Source of the DNA: Siphonodentalium dalli
Taxonomy: Eukaryota > Mollusca > Scaphopoda > Gadilida > Siphonodentaliidae
Length of the DNA: 64,000 nucleotides
Assembly: GCA_032622095.1 (NCBI GenBank)
Contig: CP136066.1
Coordinates: 42,235,835-42,299,834 of the forward strand
Reading direction: 5' to 3'
Shown: one piece after another, positions 11,190-24,400 of the stretch
Position numbering within the stretch: the first letter of the stretch is position 1
Layout of the letters: every line of letters starts with the position of its first letter
Notes under the pieces: model-generated
Database searches by the model: none
The model's input: only the letters and a program-made list of their open reading frames with translations
Told to the model about the DNA's origin: nothing
Made by a program: the position numbers and the translations under genes

Positions 11190-11656
11190 AGCCTTGAAAT
11201 AGTGTGTCTGTCATTTGCAGAATGAGGTCCCCAGAGGGTGAATTTAGTGATGCTACCCCGCATAGAGGGTGAATTTGGTGATAATTTTTTTTAACAGCAC
11301 CATTTTCTTAATCAGCATCATAGCAATTCCACATGACCCACCAACATCATAACAAATTTGAAAGATGACGTAACCAGTCCTATCATATAAAGCTGCTCAG
11401 TTCACGTGAAATTTACAAGCCTTGAAATAGTGTGCCTGTCATTTGCAGAATGAGGTCCCCAGAGGGTGAATTTAGTGATGCTACCCCGCATAGCGGGCTA
11501 GCATCACCAAATTCACCATCTGGGGACCTCATTCTGCTTGCACCTCAGCAGAATGAGGTCCCCAGAGGGTGAATTTGGTGATGCTAGCCCACTATGCGGG
11601 GTAGCATCACCAAATTCACCCTCTGGGGACCTCATTCTGCTTGCACCTCAGCAGAA
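11190..11656. mobile_element. Family A foldback, one truncated and one near-complete copy
   Basis: aagccttgaaatagtgtg at 11193 and again near 11410, with paired palindromes and the cttgcacctcagcag spacer. The right end lacks caaggcttg. Confidence 0.85.
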
Positions 11657-11979
11657 TACAAACTCATTTGACCTTGTGAACTTTGTAACAGTTCAGATCT
11701 TCTCTATAGACATAAACAACCAGATAAAATGTGAGGTCACTCCTAATCACACGGCACATTCTGTGTGTTATTTAATACAACAGTAAGATTATAATACACC
11801 ATTCTGACCATAAGATATCAATATTTCTTATAATTATAGCATTTTGTGTTGATTTGTATGATAATAAAGTAAATTAAAATTGACGAAAAATCTCGCCACT
11901 GAATCTGGGTGTAAGGGCCTCTATAGAAGAGTAAGGCAACCAAACATCGACGTAAACTAATATTACCCCCCTACCAATT
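11657..11979. other. No gene seen
   Basis: AT-rich; nothing recognised. Confidence 0.5.
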
Positions 11980-12434
11980 GTGACCCGCCATATCAAATTC
12001 AGTCGTATGTCGGGATTTTTTTACCCTGTGCCAATGCATTCTCTTATATATGCGAGTCGACCATATGTCGCCTCGCATATATAAGAGAATGCATTGGCCT
12101 AACAATTTTTTATCATTTTTTTAAATAAATGTTTCTTACAATTTTTAGGACATAAAATAAAAAACATCCATTACCCTGCAGGGAGCCCCACACATATATA
12201 GAAGCATATAGAAGAGTGTCGTCTGCTCATGTTTGTCTGGGGCTCTGTATGGGTGAAATTATAAAATTGTTAAAGAATACAAGAAAAAATTATTAAAATT
12301 GTAAAATATTATTAGGCCAATGCATTCTCTTATATATGCGAGGCGACCTATGGTCGACTCGCATATATAAGAGAATGCATTGGCACAGGGTAAAAAAATC
12401 CCGACTTACGACTGGATTTGATATGGCGGGTCAC
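11980..12434. mobile_element. TIR element (GTGACCCGCC ends) with two type-B hairpins
   Basis: Left GTGACCCGCCATATCAAATT..., right ...TTTGATATGGCGGGTCAC; flanked by AATT on both sides. The type-B hairpins sit just inside the terminal repeats. The same element occurs at 51612-56928, flanked by AACT. Confidence 0.85.
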
Positions 12435-12595
12435 AATTTTACTAGCTGGTTTACATCGAAGGAAACTTGACTAGGTAAATCAAATTGGCACTGACACATC
12501 AACTGAATCTGTTGAGGACGCACCATAATACAATCGACTACGCAATTTTTAACCTATGCACATGTTTTATAAGCATGAGTTTAGTGTGCCTGTCA

Positions 12596-12955
12596 TTTTC
12601 AGAATGAGGTCCCCCAGTGGGCTAGCATCACTAAATTCGCTCTCTGGGGACCTCATTCTGCTTAGGCCTCATCTTCTCTGCAAAGTTTCTTTATTATCAA
12701 ATTTATATAGAAACTTCTTCATAGATTCTATTTTTGTTTTGTTTAGTTTCTCTATATCACCAAATTGGCAGATGACACATTGCATAATCGAGGTTCCCAA
12801 TGGGTGTACATCACAATATTCACCATCTGGGAACTTCAATCTGAGTCATGTCTCACATAGCAGAATGAGGTCCCCAGAGGGTGAATTTGGTGATGCTAGC
12901 CCGCTGGGCGGGATATCATCACTAAATTCACCCTCTGGGGACCTCATTATGCACC
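12596..12955. mobile_element. Family A long-form foldback
   Basis: Hairpin halves with gaatgaggtccccagaggg, separated by the caaattggcagatgacacat / gaggttcccaatgggtgtac linker found in other long copies. Confidence 0.8.
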
Positions 12956-13302
12956 TCGTTTCATTAAATCTGGATTTTCAAACAACAATTTTCAAACCTG
13001 AATATTTATAGACCACGTCTTCTCTGTCCACAGCAGCTTGGGATATCGGTTGGGATGATGCAGTTTTGGACCAAGTCCTGTACCGTTACTCTTCTATAAC
13101 AGACTTTCATTGAAAAGGCAAACCACATTTACAATTGGAGTCCGGGCATTCAATTGAAACCCTGAATGTGATTAATCATCTGATATGTCAGCAATTAATC
13201 TGTCTTCAAAATGATATATCATTTACTGTGATAGCAAAAGGTAAAGTGAAATACGATCATTTCATATATTGTTTACATACATCTGATAGCACGACAAATT
13301 GA
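12956..13302. other. No gene seen
   Basis: Nothing recognised. Confidence 0.5.
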
Positions 13303-13375
13303 CAGGGTTCGTACACCCTGTCTGGAATCATTTTCCAGTATATTCCAGTATATTTCCAGTACTGATATTATGAAT

Positions 13376-13470
13376 TTCCAGTATGGCGAATTAGGGTTAG
13401 GGTTAGGGCTACTCTACTCGATCCCAGGTTTAGGGTTAGGACTACTCTACTCGATCCCAGGTTTAGGGTT
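13376..13470. repeat. Short TTAGGG islands in a 44-bp repeat
   Basis: Three islands of 2-3 TTAGGG units joined by ctactctactcgatcccagg. Too short to be a telomere; they lie inside the transposon. Confidence 0.8.
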
Positions 13471-13673
13471 AGGGTTACGTACTGTCACAGACTTAGCCAG
13501 GGAGGTGACAGGAGTCTCTACGGCCCCCAACTTCAGTATTACGACTCCTTACGGCCACCAAAATTTACCAAGATTTGAACCAATGAACTCACCCAAACAT
13601 TGTTTTTAATGATAATTCACATGTTGGCTTCATTATGTCAGTGATATTTAAGTCACTGTCTATAAACAGCACC

Positions 13674-14206
13674 TCAAAACCATGCAACAATACTATCAGA
13701 AAACATTTCTTTGAATAGAACATCAATTTTCTCATTTGATATATATGAGTGATGAGCTGAAATAGTGTGTAATATCCATATTATTTCTGATTTCAGACAC
13801 TCTTCTCTTGTTGCATTCTGTGCATTTCGAATCGTGGATGTGGTAGAATTATCACTGCCACTAGCAGGTGCTGCCGTCACTGTTGAGCGTGTAGTTCTAC
13901 TAGTACTTGCACTACTAGTACTAATTGTAGCAGCAGAATTTGAATTGCCAGATGTATTAGAGTTAGAAGTTGAAGTACTTATACAAAAATATGTACGAAC
14001 GTTCATGCCATCTCTGATTTTCATGGCATTTATGTGGTTTTTACCAATAGCGTGACTACGAAGTGCATGTTGTCCCATATTTCCAATGTCAAATGTCTTT
14101 GAACAAGACACTTCGCACGATGTCGGTCTCCATCGACGGCAGCCAACCATCCACTAAACTCGGTAATCTCAAGCCAATTCTCGCGAGAAACACACCTCCC
14201 GCGCAT
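13674..14206 (-). pseudogene. Transposon zinc-finger protein, frameshifted and truncated
   Basis: An upstream ATG (14206) starts a frame reading FSGWLAAVDGDRHRAKCLV; a one-base shift near 14100 moves into a second frame reading KTFDIGNMGQHALRSHAIGK. Together these make a BED-like C..C...H..H finger. A Ser/Thr-rich linker follows, then EIIWILHTISAHHSYISNEK and KEMFSD, a pattern I know from N-terminal parts of hAT-like transposon proteins. It stops at 13674 with no catalytic domain. Opposite-strand ORFs here are shadows. Confidence 0.6.
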
Positions 14207-14536
14207 GTTTTGAATGTGTTAAATGTGTAATTTACAAATTTATAATTCATCTAGAATTCGCGCTGAACTACACATCTATTCTAAATTTATAAACCGGTGC
14301 TGTAGACATAAGACACGAGAAAATAAATGGTCAAACAGGAAGCACCGCGTGCTTTACCGGTGTTACGAAAAATAACAACTGGTGCCAATGACCGGTGCTA
14401 CATAAAATCGGCCGATTCCAGTATATTCCAGTATCGATCGGCCGCAGATCGTTTTTCAAGTATATTTCCAGTACTGGAAAGTTGAATTTGCTTTTTCCAG
14501 TATATTCAAGTTTCCAGTACATGCGTGCGAACCCTG

Positions 14537-14833
14537 AATTGAACTTCTCTGGAAAACAAGGCTTTGTTTACTTATAAATCTCATTGCTTTAACATTCAAC
14601 AAACCTCTGATAAACACATGTTTGATATCATCATGCTTGGGAAAGGCTATGCAAAGGGTCTATTTGACCTAATCCAAAGATATACAAGCAAAATAACGTC
14701 CACCCACTGTTCCACCTACGATTTTGGGCATAAAGTCTGTTATGCAAGAGTAACGGTACAGGACTCGGTCCAAAACAGCATCAACCCAACCGATGTCCCA
14801 AGCTGTTGTGAACCAAGAAGACTTGGTCTAACA
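14537..14833. other. CRNKL1 downstream region, no gene seen
   Basis: No ORF with recognisable motifs; no clear poly(A) signal for the minus-strand gene. Confidence 0.5.
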
Positions 14834-15087
14834 CAAGCCTTGAAATAGTGTGCCTGTCATTTGCAGAATGAGGTCCCCAGAGGGTGAATTTAGTGATGCT
14901 ATCCCGCATAGCGGGCTAGCATCACCAAATTCACCCTCTGTGGACCTCATTCTGCTTACACCTCAGCAGAATGAGGTCCCCAGAGGGTGAATTTGGTGAT
15001 GCTAGCCCGATATGCGGGGTAGCATCACTAAATTCACCCTCTGGGGACATCATTCTGCAAATGACAGACACACTATTTCAAGGCTTG
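14834..15087. mobile_element. Family A foldback in the CRNKL1 3' region
   Basis: Complete CAAGCCTTG...CAAGGCTTG element, two palindromes with the ttacacctcagcag spacer. Begins 40 bp past the stop codon, so it is probably transcribed in the 3' UTR. No target duplication is visible. Confidence 0.88.
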
Positions 15088-15127
15088 AAACCATGGGATA
15101 ATGACCAATTTAGTCTCAATGGGATTG

Positions 15128-15472
15128 CTAGTCTTCATCGCTGCTGCTGCTATAAACATCTCCGTCTCGGACGGCTTTATCACTGTCCGCGTCACTCTCA
15201 TACGGATCATCCCTATCGAGGTCCTCATCATTGTTTGTCCTATCACCAATATCTTCATTCCGAATATCCTCCTTCCAGTCAACGTCATTCTCGTAGTCTG
15301 GTTTATTAACATTATCTTTCTCATTGAAATTGTCTTTTTCATTTTCGTCATCTTCTGTTGTGTCCTGTTTGATTTTCCATTTTTTAGCCATGGCCAGAAG
15401 CTTGAGATTTGGTTGGGATGACTCCTCGTCAGGGAATATATAATCGTAGTACTCTTCCCATCCAGAATCAAT
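15128..15472 (-). CDS. CRNKL1: CRNKL1 last coding exon W15 (residues 616-729, stop)
   Basis: Starts [17 protein letters not shown], then [14 protein letters not shown], then an acidic, Ser-rich tail ending SSSSDED and TAG. Acceptor TATTTTCAG. The acidic tail is longer than I recall for the short human form. No clear AATAAA was seen downstream before the foldback element at 14834-15087. Confidence 0.95.
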   Translation of the reverse strand: MDSGWEEYYDYIFPDEESSQPNLKLLAMAKKWKIKQDTTEDDENEKDNFNEKDNVNKPDYENDVDWKEDIRNEDIGDRTNNDEDLDRDDPYESDADSDKAVRDGDVYSSSSDED

Positions 15473-18400
15473 CTGAAAATAATAATCCATTATATATTTT
15501 GGAACTTCTTTCTGTCTGTGTGTATGTGTGTATTAGAGTTTAATATATGCTCGGGAATTGAAAAAACAGGAACCGGGAATGAAATCCCTTCAGAACCGGG
15601 AACCGGGAACGTTCCGGGGAAATGTTTGGCTTGTATGCACGGGTTATGCACAATTTGGATAGTTTGGGTGATAGGGTCGAGGGATCGTAATAATGACAAT
15701 TTAGATTTACTAATGGATATTCAAAATTGTTTTATTTGACCTTCTCGGGCCACATAATGGTCTACAGCGTAACATTACACAAGTTGGAAAACATAAAACC
15801 ATTGTTCAGACTTCCCAAACTCAACTTCAAACGAACTGTTGGCGACGTTGTGAACTTCTCGTGGCATCTCGTAACTTGTCTTTGTACGTTAACTTAAGAG
15901 AATACAAAATAAACAGTCTATATATAGTTCGATGAAATGTGTGTGTTAATTTCCAGTACTTTTTAGTGTCCTGACTTTTTATTTTATTGGGAGTCGGATG
16001 TAGTCTTGAAAATGACATTCGTAGCAACACCAAGTCACCCAGTGACTTGTCAGTCTAGTAGCCATTGTGCTGTACATTATGTCTACATTGCGTAACTTGC
16101 GTTATAAAGGAAGCTCGAAATGTAAGGTTATAATATTCTGACATTCACAAGACTCTCAAGTTCACAACAAAAATGGGGCTGAATACTGAGCTACAACCAT
16201 AGTTATTATTAGTGTATTTATTCCCTATCGAATGAATGCAAAAGTTTCCATTAATCAAATCCAGCATGTGGTCATCTCCATCTGAGGAATGGCTTTTGAG
16301 TTTACACCAACATGTTTTGGTCGGTACTGTATAAAATACAAAGAAAGCAGGCACGCAGAACGTGTGCAAAGCACGTAACATGAGCTCTGACGTAACACGT
16401 GTTCCTGCTGGAGTACGCTTGACACTGAGTGTGTCTTTCCAACCCCAGTAATTTCTTTGATGTTGGCTTTTAATATTGCTACAGTTATAAAAGTCATTGT
16501 ATAGGCCAATCTTGTGGGGCTTACATACTTTTAGTTCATTAACTTGAGATCAAAGAAAGACGATCTGTTTTAATTTGGTTTCTATACGAAGCTTCAATGT
16601 TCCTGCTTATTGCCTCTTAGTGCAAGGAAATGGCTACTTTTCAGTGATAAACATCAAATTTTTCTCCCGAAAGGGCGCCGGGTATGTGCTTCCCAAATAC
16701 GGCCACATTCCCCCAACCCCTAGCGGAAACCCTGGATCAAATAACAGTTTTTTTCTTTCTCCTAATACTTTTCAACGTTGTTCACTCCTAAATAGCCCGG
16801 ACGAAGCGGGCACATCCGCTAGTTATACATATTTTCATCAAATTTGTTTGCCTTGACTAAATTGGGAGGAGTATTCAATAAAGTAAATGTCATATAGATA
16901 AACCAACATGGTAAAGGAAGGTTTTTCTAATGAAGTAATTCTATGAATATTCATACAGGAATGATAAGATACTAAGGATTGCCCATCAAAAATGACGGGC
17001 GACAAACATGATATGCAGGAATGTCGTGTTAAGAACTAGATTAAGCTGGTGATAAACGCTCTTTATTGCTAATTATTAGTGCCTCTTTAAGTCACTTGAG
17101 GACAACTATCCTGTGACATTTGATTTAAACAATATTTATTTGCCCCAATTAATATTACAATTATGATGAAAAACATGAGTAGAATAGAAAAGGGGAAGAG
17201 GATCTAGCAGCAAGCAGATATATGCTTTTGTTGAGCTATATCCCCGTGAAATTTGCAGTGTTATATTACCTCTATGCACCAAACTTCCCGAATATTTTCC
17301 AAGCGGATATAAACCATCTTTAATATATTAATAATGCTATTGATCAGTCCCCCTTTAAGTCATCTGACCAAAGAATATGAATTCTTCTTCACTTGTATTA
17401 TTTTTTTGTTTTACCCAACAAACCGGCCAAATAAAGATTCAACAGCCTAAAATATCTTCGGTCTGTCTCAATAGAACCATACAAATATGGATATCATTGG
17501 AACCGGCTCCTTTACCACATTGTGATAGTTACAGTTATGCCATGTGCCGATGCATTCTCTTATATATGCGAGTCGACCATAGGTCGCCTCGCATATATAA
17601 GAGAATGCATTGGCCTAAAAAAAATCTTTTTACCATTTTTTCTTACATTCTTTAACAATTTTATAATTTTTAATGTGTTAAGCCAATGCATTCTCTTATA
17701 TATGCGAGGCGACCTATGGTCGACTCGCATATATAAGAGAATGCATTGGCACAGGGCCGTTCTGTTGGGTAAAGGGTTAAACATAGATCAGACCTAGGAT
17801 ACAAAAACTGAAACAATTACTTTACTGCCTGTAGCAGACTCTTTGAAAGGGCGACGAAAATCCTATATCGAAATTACGTCTCTGGAACTCTCTATTAAAA
17901 TTAGGTTCTGTGTTGAAAGGATTCCCTACATTTCATTGGAGAGTGGCTGTTTATGGCATAGCAGATCACGTCAGAGATCAGAGGTCAATGAAGTGTTGAC
18001 AATTTTCCCACACATTGTCAAACTCAACTATTGTTGGAAAACTGAATACAGGCGATATATCCATAGTTAATTTTACTCATCGCAATATAGGAGACATCTT
18101 CAAGTTTTTATCAGTAAACGATATTCATGACTGATTATTCTTTAGCATCTAGTTGTGTTATAACTATCTCTAAATACTACGATTCTCACACACATTTACA
18201 CCAGGAATGCACTCCATATTTGAAAACGGTTTATTACATCAGGTTGGGAATGCCACATCGTAGAAATGAAATATTATGGACACATCTGGAGACGTAATTC
18301 CGATATAGGATTTTCTGTCAGCTTTTCAAAGAGCAATAAGGGCATGAAGCATTACATGAACCATTAAAATATAATAATGTTGTGTCACGGTCAGGTAACT

Positions 18401-21400
18401 TCGACACGGACAGGTACAGAAATGCCTTAAGTAATCGACTACATAACCACAGCAGAATTATGGGTAACTTTTCAGGATTTAGTCGGAAATATGGCTTGTT
18501 GCCATTCATTGGAAAGCTCTCCCCGAGAGCTTTCCGATGAATGGCAACACGCCATATTTCCTACTAAATCCTGAAAAGTTACCGATAATTCTGCTGTGGT
18601 TATGGAGTCGATAACTTCCGAGTCACGATCAGGTAACTTTGTTACACGTACCCCATCCTCATTCTGTATCTTCCTTCTCTTCTTCACTTTTTGTGGCAGG
18701 AGTTGAGTAACCTTAGCTTGTGTTTCACTGTTTCCTTCTTCAGTCTGAAAGACAGATGATATGCTTGAAAACAAGAGACAATGAACTAATTGAAATATGT
18801 TTCAGAAACGCATAGCAGTTTCAAAGCAAGACACAAGAAAATTTTTGCAAACATTTGGAGTTCATGCGAAGTTTGCTGAATAAAATCATAGTAAAATCCT
18901 TTGATCGTATTAAATGTATTAGGTGTTCAAAGTTTTTATTCACTAATTTAGCCATTAGTAACACAAGTTTAACCCTTTCGAACTAAATAGTCATTAATGA
19001 GTAGTTCACTCAGGTTCACTTAGGAAATTGTTGATCTTATTTTCTGAACATTTGCCTCATATAAATAGGACTCCTTCTGCACTTTTATTATCTGTCGTCT
19101 GCATATTTTTCATAAACATCCCTCCAAATGAATAATAGACCATTCCAATTAATACTTTTATAAGTGAATGGGAGAATGCATTCAGTATAGAAAGAAATAG
19201 ATTATCTTTGCCTGTCATTTCTGAATGAGGTCCCCAGAGGGTGAATTTAGTGATGCTATCACGCATAGCAGCTAGCATAACTAAATTCACCCTCTGGGGA
19301 CCTCATTCTGCTTAGGCCTCTTCTCTGCAAAGTTTCTTTATTATCAAATAGATTCTATTTCTTTTTTAGTTTAGTTTCTCTATAATTGGCAGATGACACA
19401 TTCCATAATCGAGGTTCCCAATGGGTGTACATCACAATATTCACCAATTGGGAACTTAAATCTGAGCCTACATCTCCCATAGCGATGAGGCCATGCAGAA
19501 TGTGGTCCCCAGAGGGTTAATTTGGTGATGCTAGCCCATTGTGCGGGATAGCATCACTAAATTCACCCTCTGGGGACCTCATTCTGCAAATCACAGGCAC
19601 ACCAAACTCAGGCTTGGTAATATCCTGTTATTTCTGTGACCTCCGTCATTACATTAGTGTCAAATTTGTTTCTATTTACACTTATACATGCATTCGAGCT
19701 ATGGAACTTGAATGTAGCATGTTGGTTGGTTGAAATCGCGTCATGTGACATTGACCATGAGCTCCAACTTACTTCCATATTATATTAATGCAACTTGCTG
19801 TCAGAATATTAGTGCGAATGGTCACTAAATGCTCTTAATCTGCTGGCAAAGCTGAATGTAAATATAAGGAATGATATTGATTTTATTGTATTCCGTAGAC
19901 TCTCCACCACTCCCTTTAGTGCTCACCTCTGACAGTTGCCACGCCTCTCAGAACATAAGCTGCTATCTAATGAACTCTCCTCACCCACCCCAATGCATTT
20001 TAGTGCTCACCTCAAACAGTTACCATGCCTCTCACAACATAATCTGGTATCTAATGCACTCTCTTTACCCCCCCCCCAATTCACTTTAGTGCTCACCTCA
20101 AACAGTTGCCACTCTAACAACATAAGCTGGTATCTAATGCACTCTCTTTACCCCCCCCCCCCCCAATTCACTTTAGTGCTCACCTCAAACAGTTGCCACG
20201 CCTCTCACAACATAAGCCGCTATCTAATGGACTCTTGTCTACCACCCCCACCCCCACCACAATCCACTTTAGTGCTCACCTCAAACTGTTGCCACTCTAA
20301 CAACATAAGCCACTATCTAATGGACTCTCGTCTACCACCCCCACCTTAATCCACTTTACTGCTCACCTCAAACTGCTGCCACGCCTCTAACAACATTAGC
20401 CGCTCCTCCTTCATATTTGTATTCTTCAGCGAACGGTGCGATTCCCTGTATACGCCCCGAGCTTTATCTAACGAACTGTCCGATTCTAGCAGTCTCTCAA
20501 ACTGTGCAAAACTTATCCACACCTATAATTATATAGAAATATTTAATATCTTATCCACACCTATAATTATATACAAATATTTACATGAAACTTAGCTGCA
20601 CCTATAAATTATATACAAATATTTACATGAATCTTATTTGCACCTATAAATTATATACAAATATTTACATGAAACTTATCCGCACCTATAATTATATAGA
20701 AATATTTAATGGAACTTATCCACACCTATAATTATATACAAATATTTACATGAATCTTATCTGCATCTCTAAATTATATACAAATATTTACATGAAACTT
20801 AGCTGCACCTATAAATTATATACAAATATTTACATGAAACTTATCTGCACCTATACATTATATACAAATATTTACATGAATCTTATCCGCACCTATAATT
20901 ATATAGAAATATTTAATGAAACTTATCCACACCTATAATTATACACAAATATTTACATGAATCTTACCTGCACCTATAAATTATATACAAATATTTGCAT
21001 GAAACTTAGCTGCACCTATAAATTGTATACAAATATTTACATGAAACTTATCTGCACCTATAATGATATAGAAATATTTAATGAAACTTATCCACACCTA
21101 TAATTATATACAAATATTTACATGAATCTTATCTGCACCTATAAATTATATACAAATATTTACATGAAACTTATCTGCACCTATAATGATATAGAAATAT
21201 TTAATGAAACTTATCCACACCTATAATTGTATACAAATATTTACATGAATCTTATCTGCACCTATAAATTATATACAAATATTTACATGAAATGAAACTT
21301 ATCCGCACCTATAATTATATAAAAATATTTACATGAATCTTATCTGCACCTATAAATTATATACAAATATTTACATGAAACTTATCTGCACCTATAATGA

Positions 21401-24400
21401 TATAGAAATATTTAATGAAACTTATCCACACCTATAATTGTATACAAATATTTACATGAATCTTATCTGCACCTATAAATTATATACAAATATATACATG
21501 AAATGAAACTTATCCGCACCTATAATTATATAGAAATATTTACATGAATCTTATCTGCACCTATAAATTATATACAAATATTTACATGAAACTTATCTGC
21601 ACCTATAATGATATAGAAATATTTAATGAAACTTATCCACACCTATAATTATATACAAATATTTACATGAATCTTATCTGCACCTATAAATTATATACAA
21701 ATATTTACATGAAACTTATCCACACCTATAAATTATATAGAAATATATACATGAAATGAAACTTATCCGCACCTATAATTATATAGAAATATTTAATGAA
21801 ACTTATCCACACCTATAATTATATACAAATATTTACATGAATCTTATCTGCACCTATAAATTATATACAAATATTTACATGAAACTTATCCACACCTGTA
21901 ATTATATACAAATATTTACACGAAACTTATCCACACCTGTCAATATTTACAATCACATGCACCCAGTGTGAAACTTGAATCCAAGGTGTTGGTTGGTTCA
22001 GTCTTCAAAATATGGTGCTGGATATTTACAGAATGAGGTCCCCAGAGGGTGAATTTATTGACGCTACCAGCACAGAGGGCCAGCATTACTAAATTCACCC
22101 TCTGGGGACCTCATTCTGCTTTGGTCTCATCTTCTCTGGAAAGTATTTTTATTATCAAATAAACCAGTTTTTTAGTTTCTTTTTCTTTTTTTGTTTAGTT
22201 TCCCTACATCCCCAAATTGGCAGATGACATGATGCATAATCGAGGTACCCAATGGGTACACATGCGGGATAGTGTCACTAAATTCACCCCCCCCCCGGGA
22301 CCTCATTCTGTAAATGACAGACACACTATATGCAGGCTTGGTGAAAATATAAGGAATGTATGTTGATTTTGTTGAGTTCCATGGATGCCAGTTGGTCTGA
22401 CATACAGTAATACCCTAAGTAATCGACTCCTTATCCACAGCAGAATTATGGGTAACTTTTCAGGATTTAATCGGAAATATGGCTTGTTGCCATTCATCGG
22501 AAAGCTCTCGGGGACAGCTTTCTGATGAATGGCAACAAGCCATATTTCGACTAAATCCTGAAAAGTTACCCATAATTCTGCTGTGGTTAAGGAGTCGATT
22601 ACTTAGGGCATTACTGTATATATACATGTGCGGCACCAACTTGCATAATTGCATCCATACTACATGGAAAGCAACACAATCAAGATCTATTTCTTAAATG
22701 TTACATGCAGTTGTATGATTGATTTTTTTTTATTGTTAGGCGACACCAATTTTTAAGTCTGGTATACAAACATGTGGGGAGAAAAAAAGTAGATGCAGGA
22801 GGGAAAAAAATAAAAATAAAAAAAATTGTCCCCCTAATTTATATTGAGTAAATCGAGGAATTTTACAAAATTTTTACAAAAATTGTTTTTGAATGAAATT
22901 CTGAACCAAACAAGACATTTCTTGTCATGAAATACATGAAACTATGGATCAGTAAATGATTATAAGCAGAACCGGATGCGACAGCACATGAAAATCAGTA
23001 TGTCTGTAAATAAAAATTGGGAGAAAAAAGTTTTATTTTTTTTCATGAAATGGAAAAAAAGTTGTAGGAGGTGTTCGTAAACCAGACTTATAAATTAGTG
23101 TCGCCTTAGCCAATTGGTGGAAAAGCATGCAAAAGACCTGTATTATAAGTTCATTAAAACTAGATATGTGTTTTCTAAGGCAATTATATGTGGAAATTTG
23201 GAAGAGGGAGCAAGCTTGCTGTGCAGGATAGCATCACTAAATCCATCCTATGGGGACCTCATTCTGCAAATGACAGACACACTATATCAAGGTCTGAGAG
23301 AGTAAACAACAAGCCTGAGTATAGTGCTCCTTAGAGGTTTGGGAGGGAGTGAAATTTATAAGCAATCTACAGAATCTTTCCCACAACCCTGAGAATATGG
23401 TGCCTGACATTTTCAGGATTGGATGAGTCACCAAATTCATCCTAAGTGGACCTCATCTGCTATGGGAGACCTAGATAGAGATTTCAGTTCCCATATGGTG
23501 GAGATGGTGATGTGCACCAATTGGGCACCTCGATTATGCATTGTGTCGTCTGCCAATTTGGGGATATAGAGAAAACTAAATAAAAAAGATAAAGAAACTT
23601 TCTAAAGAAACTAAAAACATTTCCAGAAGATGAGGCCTAAACAGAATGAGGTCCCCAGAAGGTGAATTTAGTGATGCTAGCCTGCTGAGTGGGGTAGCAT
23701 TACAAAATTAACCTTCTGGGGACCTCATTCTGCAAATGTCAGGAATCATATTTTTAGGCCTGCCCCAATGCATTCAGCCATTACATCTTCAAACGAACCC
23801 TATCTAGATTGCTGATAAATTGATTGAGTTTTGAGCCTTTGAAAATTATAGATCAATTTGCGAATAATTTTTGTTCACAAAGCCCTCTTTGGGTGATGAG
23901 GGAGGTGTCTTTTATTATTTATTGTCTGAGACGGCGTAAACTATAAAAGCCAGAATGAAGCTTCATTTTACCTTTACATGCTGTGTTCTCTGTAGGAGTC
24001 GTCGGTATAATTCTCTCGTATTCTCAAATTCTTCCTGGTCTCCTTCGAAGTCGATATAAGATTTCCACAGCACCTCTGGCATGTCTAACTTTGGCTGATT
24101 TATAGCCAACTCATATAAGGATCTCGCTCGCTGGTCGTCTCCCAGAATGTTTTCAAGCTCAGCAAACTGAAAATTTTATGGCCTATTAATCATTTATTAA
24201 CCCTTAAAAAGCTTCCTGAAATTTTGCGAAAACCCTGTGCTCCCATGGCATAGGGAGCCTCGCATATATAACAGAATACATTGGCCTAATAATATTTACC
24301 TTGACCTTGTAAGCCAGTGCATTCTCTTATATATGTGAGGCTCCCTATTGGAGTGTAAGGGAATACACTGGCTTACAACGTCAAGGTAAATATTCATTGT

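Larger units (their letters stand above)
13303..14536. mobile_element. DNA transposon remnant, CAGGGTTCG termini
   Basis: Ends CAGGGTTCGTAC and GCGAACCCTG, flanked by direct AATTGA (13297-13302; 14537-14542). ttccagtata motifs crowd both ends. Encloses a broken zinc-finger ORF. CAGGG termini suggest hAT, but the visible duplication is 6 bp, not 8. Confidence 0.7.

Noticed and set aside
13376-13470. Interstitial telomere
   Set aside because: Only 2-3 TTAGGG units per island, within a transposon.
15101-15471. Ile/Val-rich plus ORF and second minus ORF at 15073-15471
   Set aside because: Shadows of the CRNKL1 last exon.
19936-20349. Pro/His/Ser-rich plus-strand ORF of 137 codons
   Set aside because: Antisense to the repeated W13 donor array; low complexity.
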